Positions 35,764 through 45,189 are shown, counted from the stretch's first letter. The stretch: DNA of 64,000 nucleotides from a bacterium (Candidatus Blackallbacteria) CG13_big_fil_rev_8_21_14_2_50_49_14 (GCA_002783405.1 PFGG01000028.1:1-64000), one strand, 5' to 3'. Made by a program: numbers and translations. The notes: generated by a model not told the origin, from the sequence alone.

Positions 35764-36393
35764 CTAGAGGACACCACCCGGACGAACCCAGTTGTAGAGA
35801 AAATCAGGAACAGCATCGCCTTTGGTTTGGTCAATTTTTTGCATTGCTTTGTGAAGCATCCAGCGAGCGTCTGAATTATCTTGACCCTCCATTTTGCTGA
35901 TACCTGAATATGCTGAGGTTATCATAGCGGTTAAGGGGCCATAGGCATTGGTTACGCTGCTCTTATCCCATGCTTCGAGCCCTTTGCGGGCCAGGGCTGA
36001 GATCACGCGATCAGCATCAGCAGGTGAGCGTTGGTAAATTTTTGTCAGAGCTTGAATCCCGTCTGCACCTTGCGTGGCAAGCCGATCCAATTCTGCTGTG
36101 GGGGTTTGTGTTTCTTGTAAGAGTGCGCGGGCTTTGCCTGATGTGGTTCCAAATACAACGCTGTTTGCGGGTGAGTCAGCCGATTGGATATTGATGGCCC
36201 GAATTTTACTCTGTGTCAATTCAGAGAGTAAATCCTGTTCTGCATTATCAATTTTGCCATCTTTATTGATCGCGGTTTGCAGTTCCTTGGCATTGGCTTC
36301 AGTTAAAGCACCAGGATTTGTCTTTTTAATATTCTGCAGGGTTTGAAAGACGTCTTTATTGAGGCCTGTGACGCGTCCATCGATTCCAGCCAT
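35764..36393 (-). CDS. Unknown EF-hand-like helical protein
   Basis: 209 residues from the ATG at 36393, which has AAAGGAA upstream. The N-terminal part carries an EF-hand-like INKDGKIDNAEQDLLSEL (about 46-63), similar in kind to the motif in the giant genes nearby. The rest is helical (DADRVISALARKGLEAWD, ARWMLHKAMQKIDQTKGDA) and ends in FLYNWVRPGGVL. No signal peptide. It faces giant gene 2 tail-to-tail. Function unknown; the shared motif and location suggest a functional link to its neighbours, which is inference. Confidence 0.72.
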   Translation of the reverse strand: MAGIDGRVTGLNKDVFQTLQNIKKTNPGALTEANAKELQTAINKDGKIDNAEQDLLSELTQSKIRAINIQSADSPANSVVFGTTSGKARALLQETQTPTAELDRLATQGADGIQALTKIYQRSPADADRVISALARKGLEAWDKSSVTNAYGPLTAMITSAYSGISKMEGQDNSDARWMLHKAMQKIDQTKGDAVPDFLYNWVRPGGVL

Positions 36394-36640
36394 GTTGATT
36401 GGGTTCCTTTCGTGTGTCAGCAAATCTTCTTAACTTTCTTATACCCTTTTCTTGATAAAAACATGCAGGGTCAGGGAGTAAATTCTTTCTTTTTTTCATG
36501 TGGGTATTGGCTTGCGTGTCTGCTTTTGTTCCTTCTTTTCAATATCCCCCTGTATTTGTAAGAATCACTCAGTTCTGGCAAAATAGGGCTGGGTTCTCTC
36601 TAAGTTCTTCCGCTGTAAATCCCAAAGGAATAAGCACTTC

Positions 36641-37324
36641 ATGAAAGCTGAAATTCATTGTCTTTATTGGGACAATACGGATCCCCGCATGGTGGAAGCC
36701 CATCAACGTGTGATGCGGCAGTTTGAAATTCCTGTGAATTATTTTTCTGAAAACCTGCCCCATGGATTTTGGATGAATGAAATACTGCGCCTGTCTGAAG
36801 CGGATGTGATTGGATTTTTGGATATTGATTGCGTCCCCCTTCACAAAGGCATCATTTTTCAGTTGATGAATTTTGCGCATCAGTATCAAAGCTTTGTGGG
36901 GCCGGCTCAGGTTTCGAACCATCTTGCACAAGTCCCCCATGTTTTTGCGGCTCCTTCCTGCCTGTTTCTTTCTAAAAAAGCCTATGAACAGTTAGGCCGA
37001 CCCTCTTTGATTGAGAATGAACGCGCCGATGTGGCTGAAGAGCTCTCTTTCCAGGCTGAAGCGCAGGGACTGCGCTACCGGGCCATGTATCCCACCCGTT
37101 TTGAACATGCGCCTGAAAATGAGTTGTGGGCGCTTGGCAATTATGGGATTTACGGGATTGGCACGCTCTATGATGATCAGCTCTATCACCTGTTTCAGGC
37201 CCGTTTCAGTCAGCATCTTGCATTGTTTCTGACGCGTTGTGAACAGATACTTGAGGGCCGTTTTGATTTCTCCCAGATGATCAATGCCCGCAGTTTCAAG
37301 TATCCTGAAGTGATGAATAAATGA
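36641..37324 (+). CDS. GT-A-fold glycosyltransferase-like protein
   Basis: 227 residues. The N-terminal nucleotide-sugar-like half contains VIGFLDIDCVP, where Asp61 and Asp63 form a DxD-type metal site. FVGPAQVSNH and APSCLFLSKKAYEQLG are typical of small GT-A proteins that handle an unusual acceptor. Ribosome site AAAGGAA. The next gene (GHL10-like hydrolase) starts 5 bases after the stop, so the two are likely one operon acting on glycans. The acceptor is unknown; no membrane anchor. Confidence 0.55.
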   Translation: MKAEIHCLYWDNTDPRMVEAHQRVMRQFEIPVNYFSENLPHGFWMNEILRLSEADVIGFLDIDCVPLHKGIIFQLMNFAHQYQSFVGPAQVSNHLAQVPHVFAAPSCLFLSKKAYEQLGRPSLIENERADVAEELSFQAEAQGLRYRAMYPTRFEHAPENELWALGNYGIYGIGTLYDDQLYHLFQARFSQHLALFLTRCEQILEGRFDFSQMINARSFKYPEVMNK

Positions 37325-37329
37325 GGTAA

Positions 37330-39765
37330 ATGAATTTGAAATCTTTGGCTCTGCTTTTGTCTGCCCTCTTAGTCGGGACACTGGCTACACCGGTCTCTGC
37401 GCAAACGCCTTTGACCCCTGCTGTGCAGGATATCAGCCCCTCGCAAAGTACGTTTGAAGAAGTGCGTTTGCTGCAAGAAAGGATTTTAAAGCGTTGGCAG
37501 GAAGTTCAGGAAGCCGGATTGCCCCAGGCTTCTGACCCAGAAATTAAGCGCCTTTTACAGGTAACAGGCAAAGCGCTGCAGGAATGGCAGGATCACCAGG
37601 CTGAAGGGGCTACCGGGCGTTTTTCCCAAACGGCCCAAGACCTGTTTGAATTGCAGGTGCGTCTGATGCCCAGCCGCAGTGTGGAAATGCGGGGGGCACT
37701 GGTGAATATGGATTTGATCCCCCCTGAACCTGAAGGCATTCGTGCCCGAATTCGTCAGCTGAAAGAGGCGGGTTTTAATACCCTCTTCCCCGAGGTTTTC
37801 AGGCGGGGGTTTGCCCTTTATCCCAACCGTCTGACCGAGCAGGAGCTTCAGTATGCCCGCAAGGGGGCAGATCCGCTGCGTCAATTTGTGCAAATTGCGC
37901 ATGAGGAGGGGCTCTTGGTTTTGCCCTGGATTTGGGCCTTTCGCATTCTTTCCCCTGATTTAGCCACCCGCAATCCGATTTTGGAACACTTGCCTGCTTT
38001 GCGGGCTGAACCGCTTGATGGCAAAGGCTATACCAGTTCAGATGAAAATGTTGAAAATGAAACCCGCGCTTTTATTTCGCCTGCTGCTGAAGAATGGCGT
38101 CAGCTTTTGATTGGCACGCTGGCCGATTTATCGGCCCGTTATCCGATTGAAGGCTATTTGCTGGATTATATCCGCTACGGCAATAACCAGACCGAAGATC
38201 AGCTCAGCCAGACCCGTTTTCAATTGGACTATTTTCGCAAGGTAGGCCAGTTTCCCCCTGCCCGGATTGACCCGCTCGGCCCCCTGCAGGAAGACTGGCA
38301 CCTTTGGCGCGAGGAACAGGTCAATCGCCTGGTCAAGGATCTGCGTTTGCAAATGGCAGGCTTCAATCCCGCTTTGGCTTTGGGGGCTGCAGTCTTTCGC
38401 AATGAGGTCAATGCCCGCAATACCAAAATGCAGAATTGGCGGCATTGGAGCAACAATAACTGGCTCGATTTTGTCGCGCCGATGATGTATGCCCGCACGA
38501 TTGAAGAACTTGATCTCTGGCTGGATTGGGAGACCCAAGGGGGACGTGCTGATTTGCTCTACCCTATTTTGGGGGCGCATCAAACCCAGCGCAAAGCCTC
38601 TGAAATTTTCAATCAATTGGGCTTACTCCAGGCCCGGCATATTCCGGGCGTGAATATCTTTGCCGTTCGCAATCTCAGTCCCGAAACCCTGCGCTTGCTG
38701 AAAGCTGGCCCTTTTCGTGTACCCGCCAGGGTGCCGCATACCAATTTGCCAGGTGCGATTCAGGCCCAACTGAAGGATTTGCGGGCCTGGCTGATGCTGC
38801 CGGGAGATGCTGAAAAAGGGCTTGCACCCGTGCCCCGTCACCCTGGTTTGCAGGGCATGGTTTACCAATTGGCTGCCATGATTCAGACTTTGGAAGGCGC
38901 AAGTTTTCGCAATGGCAAGGTCAATGCCGCTCAAATTACGGGCTGGATGCTGCAATTGCAGACCGAACTTCAGAATCAGAGGGCCTTGCCTGCAGGTTTA
39001 AGCAAAGAAATTCAGTTTCGCTTGGGCTATGCCCAGGCTTTGGCCCAAGTCTTTGCTGCGCATGAGCCTGGCAGTTTCAGTTACCGTCCTCCAACTTCAC
39101 CCCCAAGTGTGATTTTGCCCGAAGCACGGGCTTTGCCTCAGCTTGAAATCCCTGAAATGAGTGTGGCACCTGAGCTGAATGGCCTGCTGGATGATGTCGC
39201 TTGGAATCAGGCCGTGCTTTTGCCCCAGCCCTTTTGGAACAATGGGGCCGCACGCAGCCAGGCCCGCACAGATATTAAGCTGGGGTATGACGCCCAAAAT
39301 CTCTATCTGGCTTTTAGCAATCAGGAACCGCGTATGGATCGCCTGCGCAGCACAATTCGGGTTGATGGTTCTGAGCGGGTGGTGAGCGAAGACGATACGG
39401 TTGAAGTTTTTCTCAGCACAGGGCCAGATCCAAAAAAATATGCCTATTTTGTGGCCAACCCGATCAATACCCGTTACCAGAAGACCAGTTGGGATCCCCA
39501 ATGGAAGGGGGCCTGGCAGAGTGCTGCCCGTCGGGGTGAGCAGGGGTGGTTTCTTGAAATGGCGATTCCCTGGCTCAGTTTGGGCTCTCAAAGCCCGCCG
39601 GTGGGCAATCTGCGCTATGGCAATTTTTGCCGTCGCCGTCCTCAGGAAATCGTGCCCTATGCCTGTTGGTCGTTTACCTTTGGCGGGGTACATCGCCCGG
39701 ATCGCTTTGGCAGCTTGAAACTCAAGCCTTTGCCCGTTCCCAGCCCTTCTCCTTCCGCGAATTAG
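37330..39765 (+). CDS. Secreted GHL10/UPF0748-type glycosidase with CBM9-like C-terminus
   Basis: 811 residues. Signal peptide about 1-24 (ends TPVSAQ). A helical linker (30-110) is followed by a TIM-barrel glycosidase of the GHL10 family (about 116-440): VEMRGALVNMDLIPPEP, LKEAGFNTLFPEVFRRG, GYLLDYIRYGNNQ and WLDFVAPMMYARTIEEL. Relatives such as YngK act on cell-wall or capsular glycans. A second helical part comes next. A CBM9-like beta-sandwich closes the protein (about 597-800), with LNGLLDDVAWNQAV, YDAQNLYLAFSNQEP and DDTVEVFLS. Coupled to the glycosyltransferase upstream. Its stop codon overlaps that of the convergent J-domain gene. Confidence 0.82.
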   Translation: MNLKSLALLLSALLVGTLATPVSAQTPLTPAVQDISPSQSTFEEVRLLQERILKRWQEVQEAGLPQASDPEIKRLLQVTGKALQEWQDHQAEGATGRFSQTAQDLFELQVRLMPSRSVEMRGALVNMDLIPPEPEGIRARIRQLKEAGFNTLFPEVFRRGFALYPNRLTEQELQYARKGADPLRQFVQIAHEEGLLVLPWIWAFRILSPDLATRNPILEHLPALRAEPLDGKGYTSSDENVENETRAFISPAAEEWRQLLIGTLADLSARYPIEGYLLDYIRYGNNQTEDQLSQTRFQLDYFRKVGQFPPARIDPLGPLQEDWHLWREEQVNRLVKDLRLQMAGFNPALALGAAVFRNEVNARNTKMQNWRHWSNNNWLDFVAPMMYARTIEELDLWLDWETQGGRADLLYPILGAHQTQRKASEIFNQLGLLQARHIPGVNIFAVRNLSPETLRLLKAGPFRVPARVPHTNLPGAIQAQLKDLRAWLMLPGDAEKGLAPVPRHPGLQGMVYQLAAMIQTLEGASFRNGKVNAAQITGWMLQLQTELQNQRALPAGLSKEIQFRLGYAQALAQVFAAHEPGSFSYRPPTSPPSVILPEARALPQLEIPEMSVAPELNGLLDDVAWNQAVLLPQPFWNNGAARSQARTDIKLGYDAQNLYLAFSNQEPRMDRLRSTIRVDGSERVVSEDDTVEVFLSTGPDPKKYAYFVANPINTRYQKTSWDPQWKGAWQSAARRGEQGWFLEMAIPWLSLGSQSPPVGNLRYGNFCRRRPQEIVPYACWSFTFGGVHRPDRFGSLKLKPLPVPSPSPSAN

Positions 39766-40391
39766 CCGCGGGAATACCAGGCCTTGGCTCTGATTCGACT
39801 GATCAGGCTCTCCGAGATCTGCAAATCTGGGTCGAGTACGCGGGCATTGTTTAAGGCATAGAGTGCTCTGCGGTATTGGCCCCGAGCGGCCAAACGCATG
39901 CCCTGAGAATAGTAAAAACTGGCGGCATTTTTACGTGAGGCTTCGGGCACTCCCTTGTTATTTTGAGGTTCTGGATCCTCTTCTTCAACCAAGCCGCCAT
40001 CATAGGCGTTGAAGTGTTCTTCTTCCTGTTCCTGATACTGTTGGTAAACCTTTTTCAGGGTTTCACCAAAACTGCTTTTGGGGGGGGCCTTCTTTTGCAC
40101 AGGTACTTGGTAGACCACGGCATCAAACCAAGCCTGTTGTACCAGATCCTGTTGGCGATCATAGGCTTCACGCAGTTGAGGGTCGAGCAGCGTGTCTTTG
40201 GCGTGACTCAGTTCTTTGAAACGCAAATCTGCACCTTCACGGTCTTCTGAACCCAGTGGGAAGCGATCAGGATGGCATTCCTTGGCGCGCAAACGAAAGG
40301 CTTTGCGAATATCTTCTTCTGTGGCCATGCGGGTGATGCCCAGCAAGGCGTAAAAATCCTGTTCCTGCCAGGAAAGAAATTCTGAACTCAT
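39762..40391 (-). CDS. J-domain protein
   Basis: 209 residues. The N-terminal J domain (about 8-82) has DFYALLGITRMATEEDIRKA, the HPD motif in KECHPDRFP, and LREAYDRQQ. This recruits and stimulates a DnaK/Hsp70. Residues 100-150 are variable and acidic. The C-terminal 60 residues are helical and TPR-like (YSQGMRLAARGQYRRALYAL). No zinc or substrate domain of DnaJ. It follows the YjbQ-like gene by 3 bases. Confidence 0.88.
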   Translation of the reverse strand: MSSEFLSWQEQDFYALLGITRMATEEDIRKAFRLRAKECHPDRFPLGSEDREGADLRFKELSHAKDTLLDPQLREAYDRQQDLVQQAWFDAVVYQVPVQKKAPPKSSFGETLKKVYQQYQEQEEEHFNAYDGGLVEEEDPEPQNNKGVPEASRKNAASFYYSQGMRLAARGQYRRALYALNNARVLDPDLQISESLISRIRAKAWYSRG

Positions 40392-40394
40392 TGG

Positions 40395-40781
40395 CTATTC
40401 GCCCTGCATTTGCACGGTGATTTGGTGCCAGCGTTCGCCTTGACCAAAATCTACCAGTACAATCTGTTGCCAGGTATCCAAGTGCATTTGGCCACGGCTG
40501 AAGGGTACCGTCAGACTGGTTCCAATCAAAGCGGTTTTGAGTTGCGTCTCCGCAGGCTCACTGCCAAAAATTTGCAGTTTTTGCCAAATCTGTTCCTGGT
40601 TTGACGTTTTGCCCCCTTCGCAGGTCACGGTGGTCAATGCCACGGTATTGCCAGGAATAAAAACCGTCACAATGCCTTCTGCCAGACGGCTGTTGCGCAA
40701 TAAGCGTTCGACTTGACCTGAAATATCTATCAGCGTCAATTTTCCATCTGTTTTGATTTCAAAAACACGTGTAATGACCAT
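40395..40781 (-). CDS. YjbQ/UPF0047-family protein, degenerate active site
   Basis: 128 residues. The fold-level pattern is clear: EIKTDGKLTLIDISGQVERLL at the N-terminus and ALIGTSLTVPFSRGQMHL before DTWQQIVLVDFG at the C-terminus. Family members have a conserved His/Thr (or PGST) motif with a nearby Glu, and a His before the LIGTSL segment. Here the first reads PGNTVALTTVTCEGG without the acidic residue and the second reads TQLKTALIG without His. Catalysis reported for this family (thiamine-phosphate-type chemistry) is therefore doubtful. A perfect TATAAT ends 9 bases before the ATG. First gene of a two-gene unit with the J-domain gene. Confidence 0.75.
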   Translation of the reverse strand: MVITRVFEIKTDGKLTLIDISGQVERLLRNSRLAEGIVTVFIPGNTVALTTVTCEGGKTSNQEQIWQKLQIFGSEPAETQLKTALIGTSLTVPFSRGQMHLDTWQQIVLVDFGQGERWHQITVQMQGE

Positions 40782-40790
40782 GGTGCTTTT

Positions 40791-40796
40791 ATTATA
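40791..40796 (-). promoter_or_regulatory. -10 box of the YjbQ-like gene
   Basis: Perfect TATAAT on the minus strand, 9 bases before the ATG; leader of about 2-3 bases expected. Confidence 0.5.
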
Positions 40797-41003
40797 CGCG
40801 GGAATTCAGATTTGAAGCGAATTCTATTTTTTGAGTTTTAGGTTTGTTTTTGATGCTTTTGGGTGTTTTTGCGAATATTTTTAAGGGTTTTGATCTTGGC
40901 GAGAGCGCATGCACAGGTCCTGTTTTGAAGGGGCTATCCTCTGTCCAGGGTCTTCTATTTTCAGGCAAACTGCATAGAGAGCATCTTGAAAAGGAAATTG
41001 AAC

Positions 41004-42248
41004 ATGTCAGAATTCTGGACCCGTCACCTAGAAACCCTTTCCCAGTTAGAACGCGAATTGGCCTCTGTTTTTCAGGGTATTGAAGAAAGGGCTTTTATCA
41101 ACCAGGCCCGGGTCTTACAGGCATTTCAGGATCACCGCATCGGCGAGCATCATTTACAGGGGTCCTATGGCTATGGGCATGATGATTTGGGGCGTGAAGC
41201 GCTGGAAGCTGTTTTCGCACAGGCTTTGGGCGGGGAAGCCGCCTTGGTGCGACCCCATCTGGCCTCAGGAACCCACGCGATTGCCTCTGCGCTTTTTGGC
41301 TGTTTGCGGCCCGGTCAGGAACTGCTTTTTGTGACCGGTCACCCCTACGATACCCTTGAAGAAGTGGTGGGGGTGCGCGGTGAAGGCAATCCCGGCAGCT
41401 TAATGGATTGGGGCGTCAAGTACCGCGAAGTGGATATCCGTGATTTTGCCAGCCCAGCCGAAGCCCCTTGGGAAGAATGGCTGCGGCCTGAAACCACAGT
41501 GGTTCAGATTCAGCGTTCCCGTGGCTATAATTGGCGTTCGTCGATCCCGATTGCTCAGATTGCTGAAATTGTCAAAGCCGTTAAAGCCTGTCGGCCTGAC
41601 ATGATTGTTTTTGTTGACAATTGCTATGGAGAATTTGTTGAAGAACGCGAACCCTGCCATGTGGGAGCAGATTTGATCGCGGGTTCCCTGATCAAAAATC
41701 CGGGGGGCGGCTTGGTGCCCTGTGGGGGCTATGTCTGTGGGCGGGAAGATTTGATTGAAAAGGTGGCCTGTCGGGTTTTTGCGCCGGGGATGGGGCGTGA
41801 ACTGGGGGCTACGCTGGGTTTTAATCGTTTGGCTTTTCAAGGCTTTTTTCTGGCTCCCCATGTGGTTTCTCAAAGTTTAAAAGGCGCTGTGCTGACCGCA
41901 CATGCCCTGGCCAAAGCGGGCATTCAGGTCTCTCCCGCCGCAGATGAACCCCGTACAGATATTATTCAGGCCCTGCGTTTTGAAGAACGGGACAAACTGG
42001 TGGCTTTCTGCCGTGCGATTCAACAGGCCTGTCCGATTGATGCCTATGTAACTCCCGAGCCAGCAGCCTCACCAGGATATGGCGATGAAGTGATCATGGC
42101 AGCGGGTACGTTTGCAGAAGGTTCAACGATTGAGTTGAGCGCCGATGGTCCCCTGCGTCCTCCCTATGTGGGCTATTTGCAAGGAGGCTTGGCCTACGCG
42201 CATAATAAGCTTGCTTTGGCCAGTCTGCTCAATCATTTTGGGGGCTGA
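41004..42248 (+). CDS. PLP enzyme of the methionine gamma-lyase-like / aluminium-resistance family
   Basis: 414 residues. Fold type I PLP enzyme. Diagnostic parts: HHLQGSYGYGHDDLGREALE, ALVRPHLASGTHAIASALFG, GHPYDTLEEVVGVRG, IQRSRGYNWRSSI, FVDNCYGEFVE and GSLIKNPGGGLVPCGGYV with the PLP lysine. The best family fit is the YnbB/aluminium-resistance group related to methionine gamma-lyase. Its real substrate is poorly known, probably a sulfur amino acid. ATG at 41004 follows AAGGAAATTGAAC; a TTG 18 bases upstream is less likely. Monocistronic. Confidence 0.88.
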   Translation: MSEFWTRHLETLSQLERELASVFQGIEERAFINQARVLQAFQDHRIGEHHLQGSYGYGHDDLGREALEAVFAQALGGEAALVRPHLASGTHAIASALFGCLRPGQELLFVTGHPYDTLEEVVGVRGEGNPGSLMDWGVKYREVDIRDFASPAEAPWEEWLRPETTVVQIQRSRGYNWRSSIPIAQIAEIVKAVKACRPDMIVFVDNCYGEFVEEREPCHVGADLIAGSLIKNPGGGLVPCGGYVCGREDLIEKVACRVFAPGMGRELGATLGFNRLAFQGFFLAPHVVSQSLKGAVLTAHALAKAGIQVSPAADEPRTDIIQALRFEERDKLVAFCRAIQQACPIDAYVTPEPAASPGYGDEVIMAAGTFAEGSTIELSADGPLRPPYVGYLQGGLAYAHNKLALASLLNHFGG

Positions 42249-42333
42249 AGCCTGCGCTGTAACTCTGGGCACAGATGTTTAGAAATGGGTTTGCGTATAA
42301 TGAACCCACACGAATAACTGTCCTGGATAGCGC

Positions 42334-44286
42334 ATGTTTGATATATCTCCCGAACCTGAGCAGGATTTAACCAGCCTGTTCACAAGAAATACAATTCAAC
42401 GCAAAACCGAGAAGAAAGAAAAACCTGCCAATGCAGCCATTCAACTTCCGGGGCAGCCGGGTGTTTCACCTGCTGTTAAGCAGTTTATGAAAGCCCGGTC
42501 TGAAATTAACCTGGGTTTGAAAAATATCTATGAGCGCCGTCAGACGCCGCTTGAGGAGCGTCGTGATGCTGAACCCATGCCTGAGCGTGAGCCTGGAGAT
42601 GACAATCTCTTGAGCTTCAGTCAGTTGTTTGAGCGCAATAAGGTTTTGCCCCGTACCGCCAGTGGCAAGCCCAAGCGCCCTCTTTTGCCGCTTGACTCTG
42701 AGGAGAAATCCACTCCTTTCAGTATTTTGCCCCCCGAAAAAAACACGGGCGCTGAAAATCAAGGGGAACAATGGGTCAATCCCCGTCCTGACAATCCGCA
42801 GGATTTGAGTTTCAATGACCTGTATTACAAATACCGCAAACTGCAGCTTCACTATTCGGTCTGTCAGATTTTGCTCAAGGTCGGGTTGGCGCTGAATGCC
42901 CAGCTTCAGGAAATTTGTAATCTGATCGTTGAAAAATTTAGCTTGTGGCAATGTCATATTTTTCTGATTGAAGAGGGCAAAGAAGAGAGCTTATCCTGTG
43001 CTGCCAGCGTGAGCAAAAAGCATATGGAATTTTTGCAGCACAGCCCTTCCTGGGCTGTGAAAGTGGGCAGCCAGAGTCAATTGGGACAGGTGATGTCGGA
43101 GCGCCGGGATATTCTCACGGGTCATGAAATGTACAATCGCTATTCTCTGCCGATTTCACATCAGCAGGAAATGATGGGGATTATCGATATCTACCATGCG
43201 CCCTCGCATTTGCTGACGGTTGAAGAGCAGGTCACGCTGAAAACAGTGGCTGCACAGCTTTCTTCCTATCTTGAAGAATATCGCAAACATGAGCGGGCGC
43301 AGCAAATGGCGATTACCGATGGCTTGACCCATCTCTACAATCACCGTTATTTTCAACAGCGCTTTGAAGAAGAATTGCGTTTGGCTCACCAAAAAGATCA
43401 GTGGATTTCTCTGATTCTGGTGGATATCGATTTCTTTAAGCAAATCAATGATGTGCATGGCCATTTGCAGGGCGACAAGGTTTTGCAGCAGGTGGCAGCG
43501 GTTATTCGTAAAACCTTACGTACTGGCGATATTGCCGCCCGTTATGGGGGCGAAGAGTTTGCTGTGCTCTTGCTCAATACCCCGCTCGAAATTGCCGAAC
43601 AGGTGGCCGCTCGCCTGCGTGAAAGCATTGAAAGCGAAGAAATTAAGGGCAGTTTTGAATCTCCGCTGAAAGTGACCGCCAGTTTGGGCGTGGGGGGTGT
43701 TTTGGCTCCTGAACTTGGGCAAAGAGAACAAATTATCGCAGCGGCCGATGAAGTTCTTTATGTGGCCAAAGAAAATGGCCGAAACCAAGTACGTGTGGCC
43801 CCTGCCTTGGTTTCTCGCGAAAAAGAAAAACCTGCGCCTGTTTTGGCTGAAAGCCCCAATTTCAGGTGGCTGGAATTTTTCCGCAAGCAGGAAGAATTGA
43901 TCAAGCAGGAATGGGAAACCCAAACCAAGAATTATGCAGTGCCCGAAGTGACCAATGCAGTTTGGCGGATGAAGCCTGTGCTGTCTGAAGTCTTAACAGC
44001 CCTTTCTGATCTCTTGGACAAGCGGGTCAGCCCTGAAGAGTTTAAACAGCGCGAACTTTTGCCAGCCCGCTTAACGCGTGAAATTCAAGAAGGGTCCGCT
44101 GAGTTTTCGCTGATCAGCTTTGAGATGGCGGTGATTCTTTTGCAGGAAGCCCTGAAACATGCCGTGAGCATGGCACATTTCTCTACAGCGGAAAGCCATG
44201 AGGTGAGCGCTGTGATTGACCAGTTGGCAGATCGTCTCAATGCCTCGTTATTGCAGCTCTTTCGCCAACCCCCAGCCAGGAGTTAG
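42334..44286 (+). CDS. GAF-GGDEF diguanylate cyclase with C-terminal extension
   Basis: 650 residues, no membrane helices. The first 150 residues are disordered and charged. A coiled-coil leads to a GAF domain at about 180-325 (ICNLIVEKFSLWQCHIFLIE, then YSLPISHQQEMMGIIDIYH). The GGDEF domain (about 330-490) has ITDGLTHLYNHRYFQQRFEE, VDIDFFKQINDVHGHLQGD and the active motif ARYGGEEF. It should make cyclic-di-GMP. No RxxD inhibitory site is evident just upstream of GGEEF. The 130-residue C-terminal part is helical and unassigned. TATAAT lies about 38 bases upstream. A 63-residue membrane protein follows at once. Confidence 0.9.
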   Translation: MFDISPEPEQDLTSLFTRNTIQRKTEKKEKPANAAIQLPGQPGVSPAVKQFMKARSEINLGLKNIYERRQTPLEERRDAEPMPEREPGDDNLLSFSQLFERNKVLPRTASGKPKRPLLPLDSEEKSTPFSILPPEKNTGAENQGEQWVNPRPDNPQDLSFNDLYYKYRKLQLHYSVCQILLKVGLALNAQLQEICNLIVEKFSLWQCHIFLIEEGKEESLSCAASVSKKHMEFLQHSPSWAVKVGSQSQLGQVMSERRDILTGHEMYNRYSLPISHQQEMMGIIDIYHAPSHLLTVEEQVTLKTVAAQLSSYLEEYRKHERAQQMAITDGLTHLYNHRYFQQRFEEELRLAHQKDQWISLILVDIDFFKQINDVHGHLQGDKVLQQVAAVIRKTLRTGDIAARYGGEEFAVLLLNTPLEIAEQVAARLRESIESEEIKGSFESPLKVTASLGVGGVLAPELGQREQIIAAADEVLYVAKENGRNQVRVAPALVSREKEKPAPVLAESPNFRWLEFFRKQEELIKQEWETQTKNYAVPEVTNAVWRMKPVLSEVLTALSDLLDKRVSPEEFKQRELLPARLTREIQEGSAEFSLISFEMAVILLQEALKHAVSMAHFSTAESHEVSAVIDQLADRLNASLLQLFRQPPARS

Positions 44287-44289
44287 CAC

Positions 44290-44481
44290 GTGGCTTGGAT
44301 ACTTTTGCTGGTGGCCGCCGTCTTTGGCTATATTTCGCTGAGCATGTTTGTGGCGGGTTTTAAAGAACAGGATGAAGCTGAACGCATGAAACTGATGCGT
44401 TCAGGATTTGGCACCCTTACCCTGTGTTTGATGGGAATTGTTTTTGCCTGGTATTCTCTGATGGGTGGTACTGCTCCCTGA
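44290..44481 (+). CDS. Small two-helix membrane protein
   Basis: 63 residues starting with GTG, 3 bases after the GGDEF stop; AGGAG overlaps that stop. Two membrane helices (about 2-21 and 36-57) are separated by a charged loop KEQDEAERMKLMRSG. Co-transcribed with the diguanylate cyclase. Function unknown. Confidence 0.6.
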   Translation: MAWILLLVAAVFGYISLSMFVAGFKEQDEAERMKLMRSGFGTLTLCLMGIVFAWYSLMGGTAP

Positions 44482-44508
44482 GTGGGGCAGATGAAAACCT
44501 TTATGCAC

Positions 44509-44540
44509 AAAAGAGGCCACTTTTTGAGTGGCCTCTTTAA
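44509..44540. terminator. Bidirectional intrinsic terminator
   Basis: Stem aaagaggccact / agtggcctcttt with a loop of five bases, A-run on one side and T-run on the other. It lies between convergent genes. Confidence 0.88.
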
Positions 44541-44565
44541 TTTAAGGCGATGCGCTCAGGAATCT

Positions 44566-45189
44566 TTATAAATCGATTTTATCGAGTAAGCCGTCGACGA
44601 TACCGTATTCCAGGGATTCTTTGGCATCCATCCAATAATCGCGATCAAAATCCTTCATGATTTTTTCAAAGGGTTGATCGCAATTTTCAGCCAAAATACG
44701 TGCACCCATTTCTTTGGTTTTCACGATTTCTTTGGCATGAATGGCGATATCTGCTGCTGCCCCTTGAATCAGGCCACCGATACTGGGTTGGTGAATCATG
44801 ACGCGTCCACTGGGATAGATAAAGCGACGGCCTTTGGCTCCTACAGAAAGCAGGATGGAGCCCATTGAAGCGGCTAAACCCATACACACAGTAGAGACGG
44901 GGGAGGTGATCATCTTGATGGTGTCATAAATGACCATGCCAGAGGTTACAACGCCTCCAGGACTGTTGATATAGAGGGTAATTTCCTCGCCAGGCTTTTC
45001 GGCTTCCAGATACATCAAGCGGTTGACGACATCACGGGCCGAGGCATCCATGACGGGACCCCAGAGAAAAACTTTGCGTTTTTCCAGAAATTTTTTCTGA
45101 AACAGACGCGCTTCGGAAAGATTTTCAAGTAAATCTTTCACTGGGCTTTTTTCATCATCTTCATCATCTTCTTCAAATCGAATCATCAA
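44566..45189 (-). CDS. clpP: ClpP-family serine protease, copy 1
   Basis: 207 residues. Catalytic triad: Ser108 in GLAASMGS, His133 in MIHQPS and Asp180 in [21 protein letters not shown] and VVTSGMVIYDTI are standard ClpP. The N-terminus is very acidic (a run of Asp and Glu before KSPVKDLLENL), unlike the copy at 56 kb, which may alter axial-pore or partner binding. Standing alone, without clpX or clpA next to it. Confidence 0.93.
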   Translation of the reverse strand: MMIRFEEDDEDDEKSPVKDLLENLSEARLFQKKFLEKRKVFLWGPVMDASARDVVNRLMYLEAEKPGEEITLYINSPGGVVTSGMVIYDTIKMITSPVSTVCMGLAASMGSILLSVGAKGRRFIYPSGRVMIHQPSIGGLIQGAAADIAIHAKEIVKTKEMGARILAENCDQPFEKIMKDFDRDYWMDAKESLEYGIVDGLLDKIDL

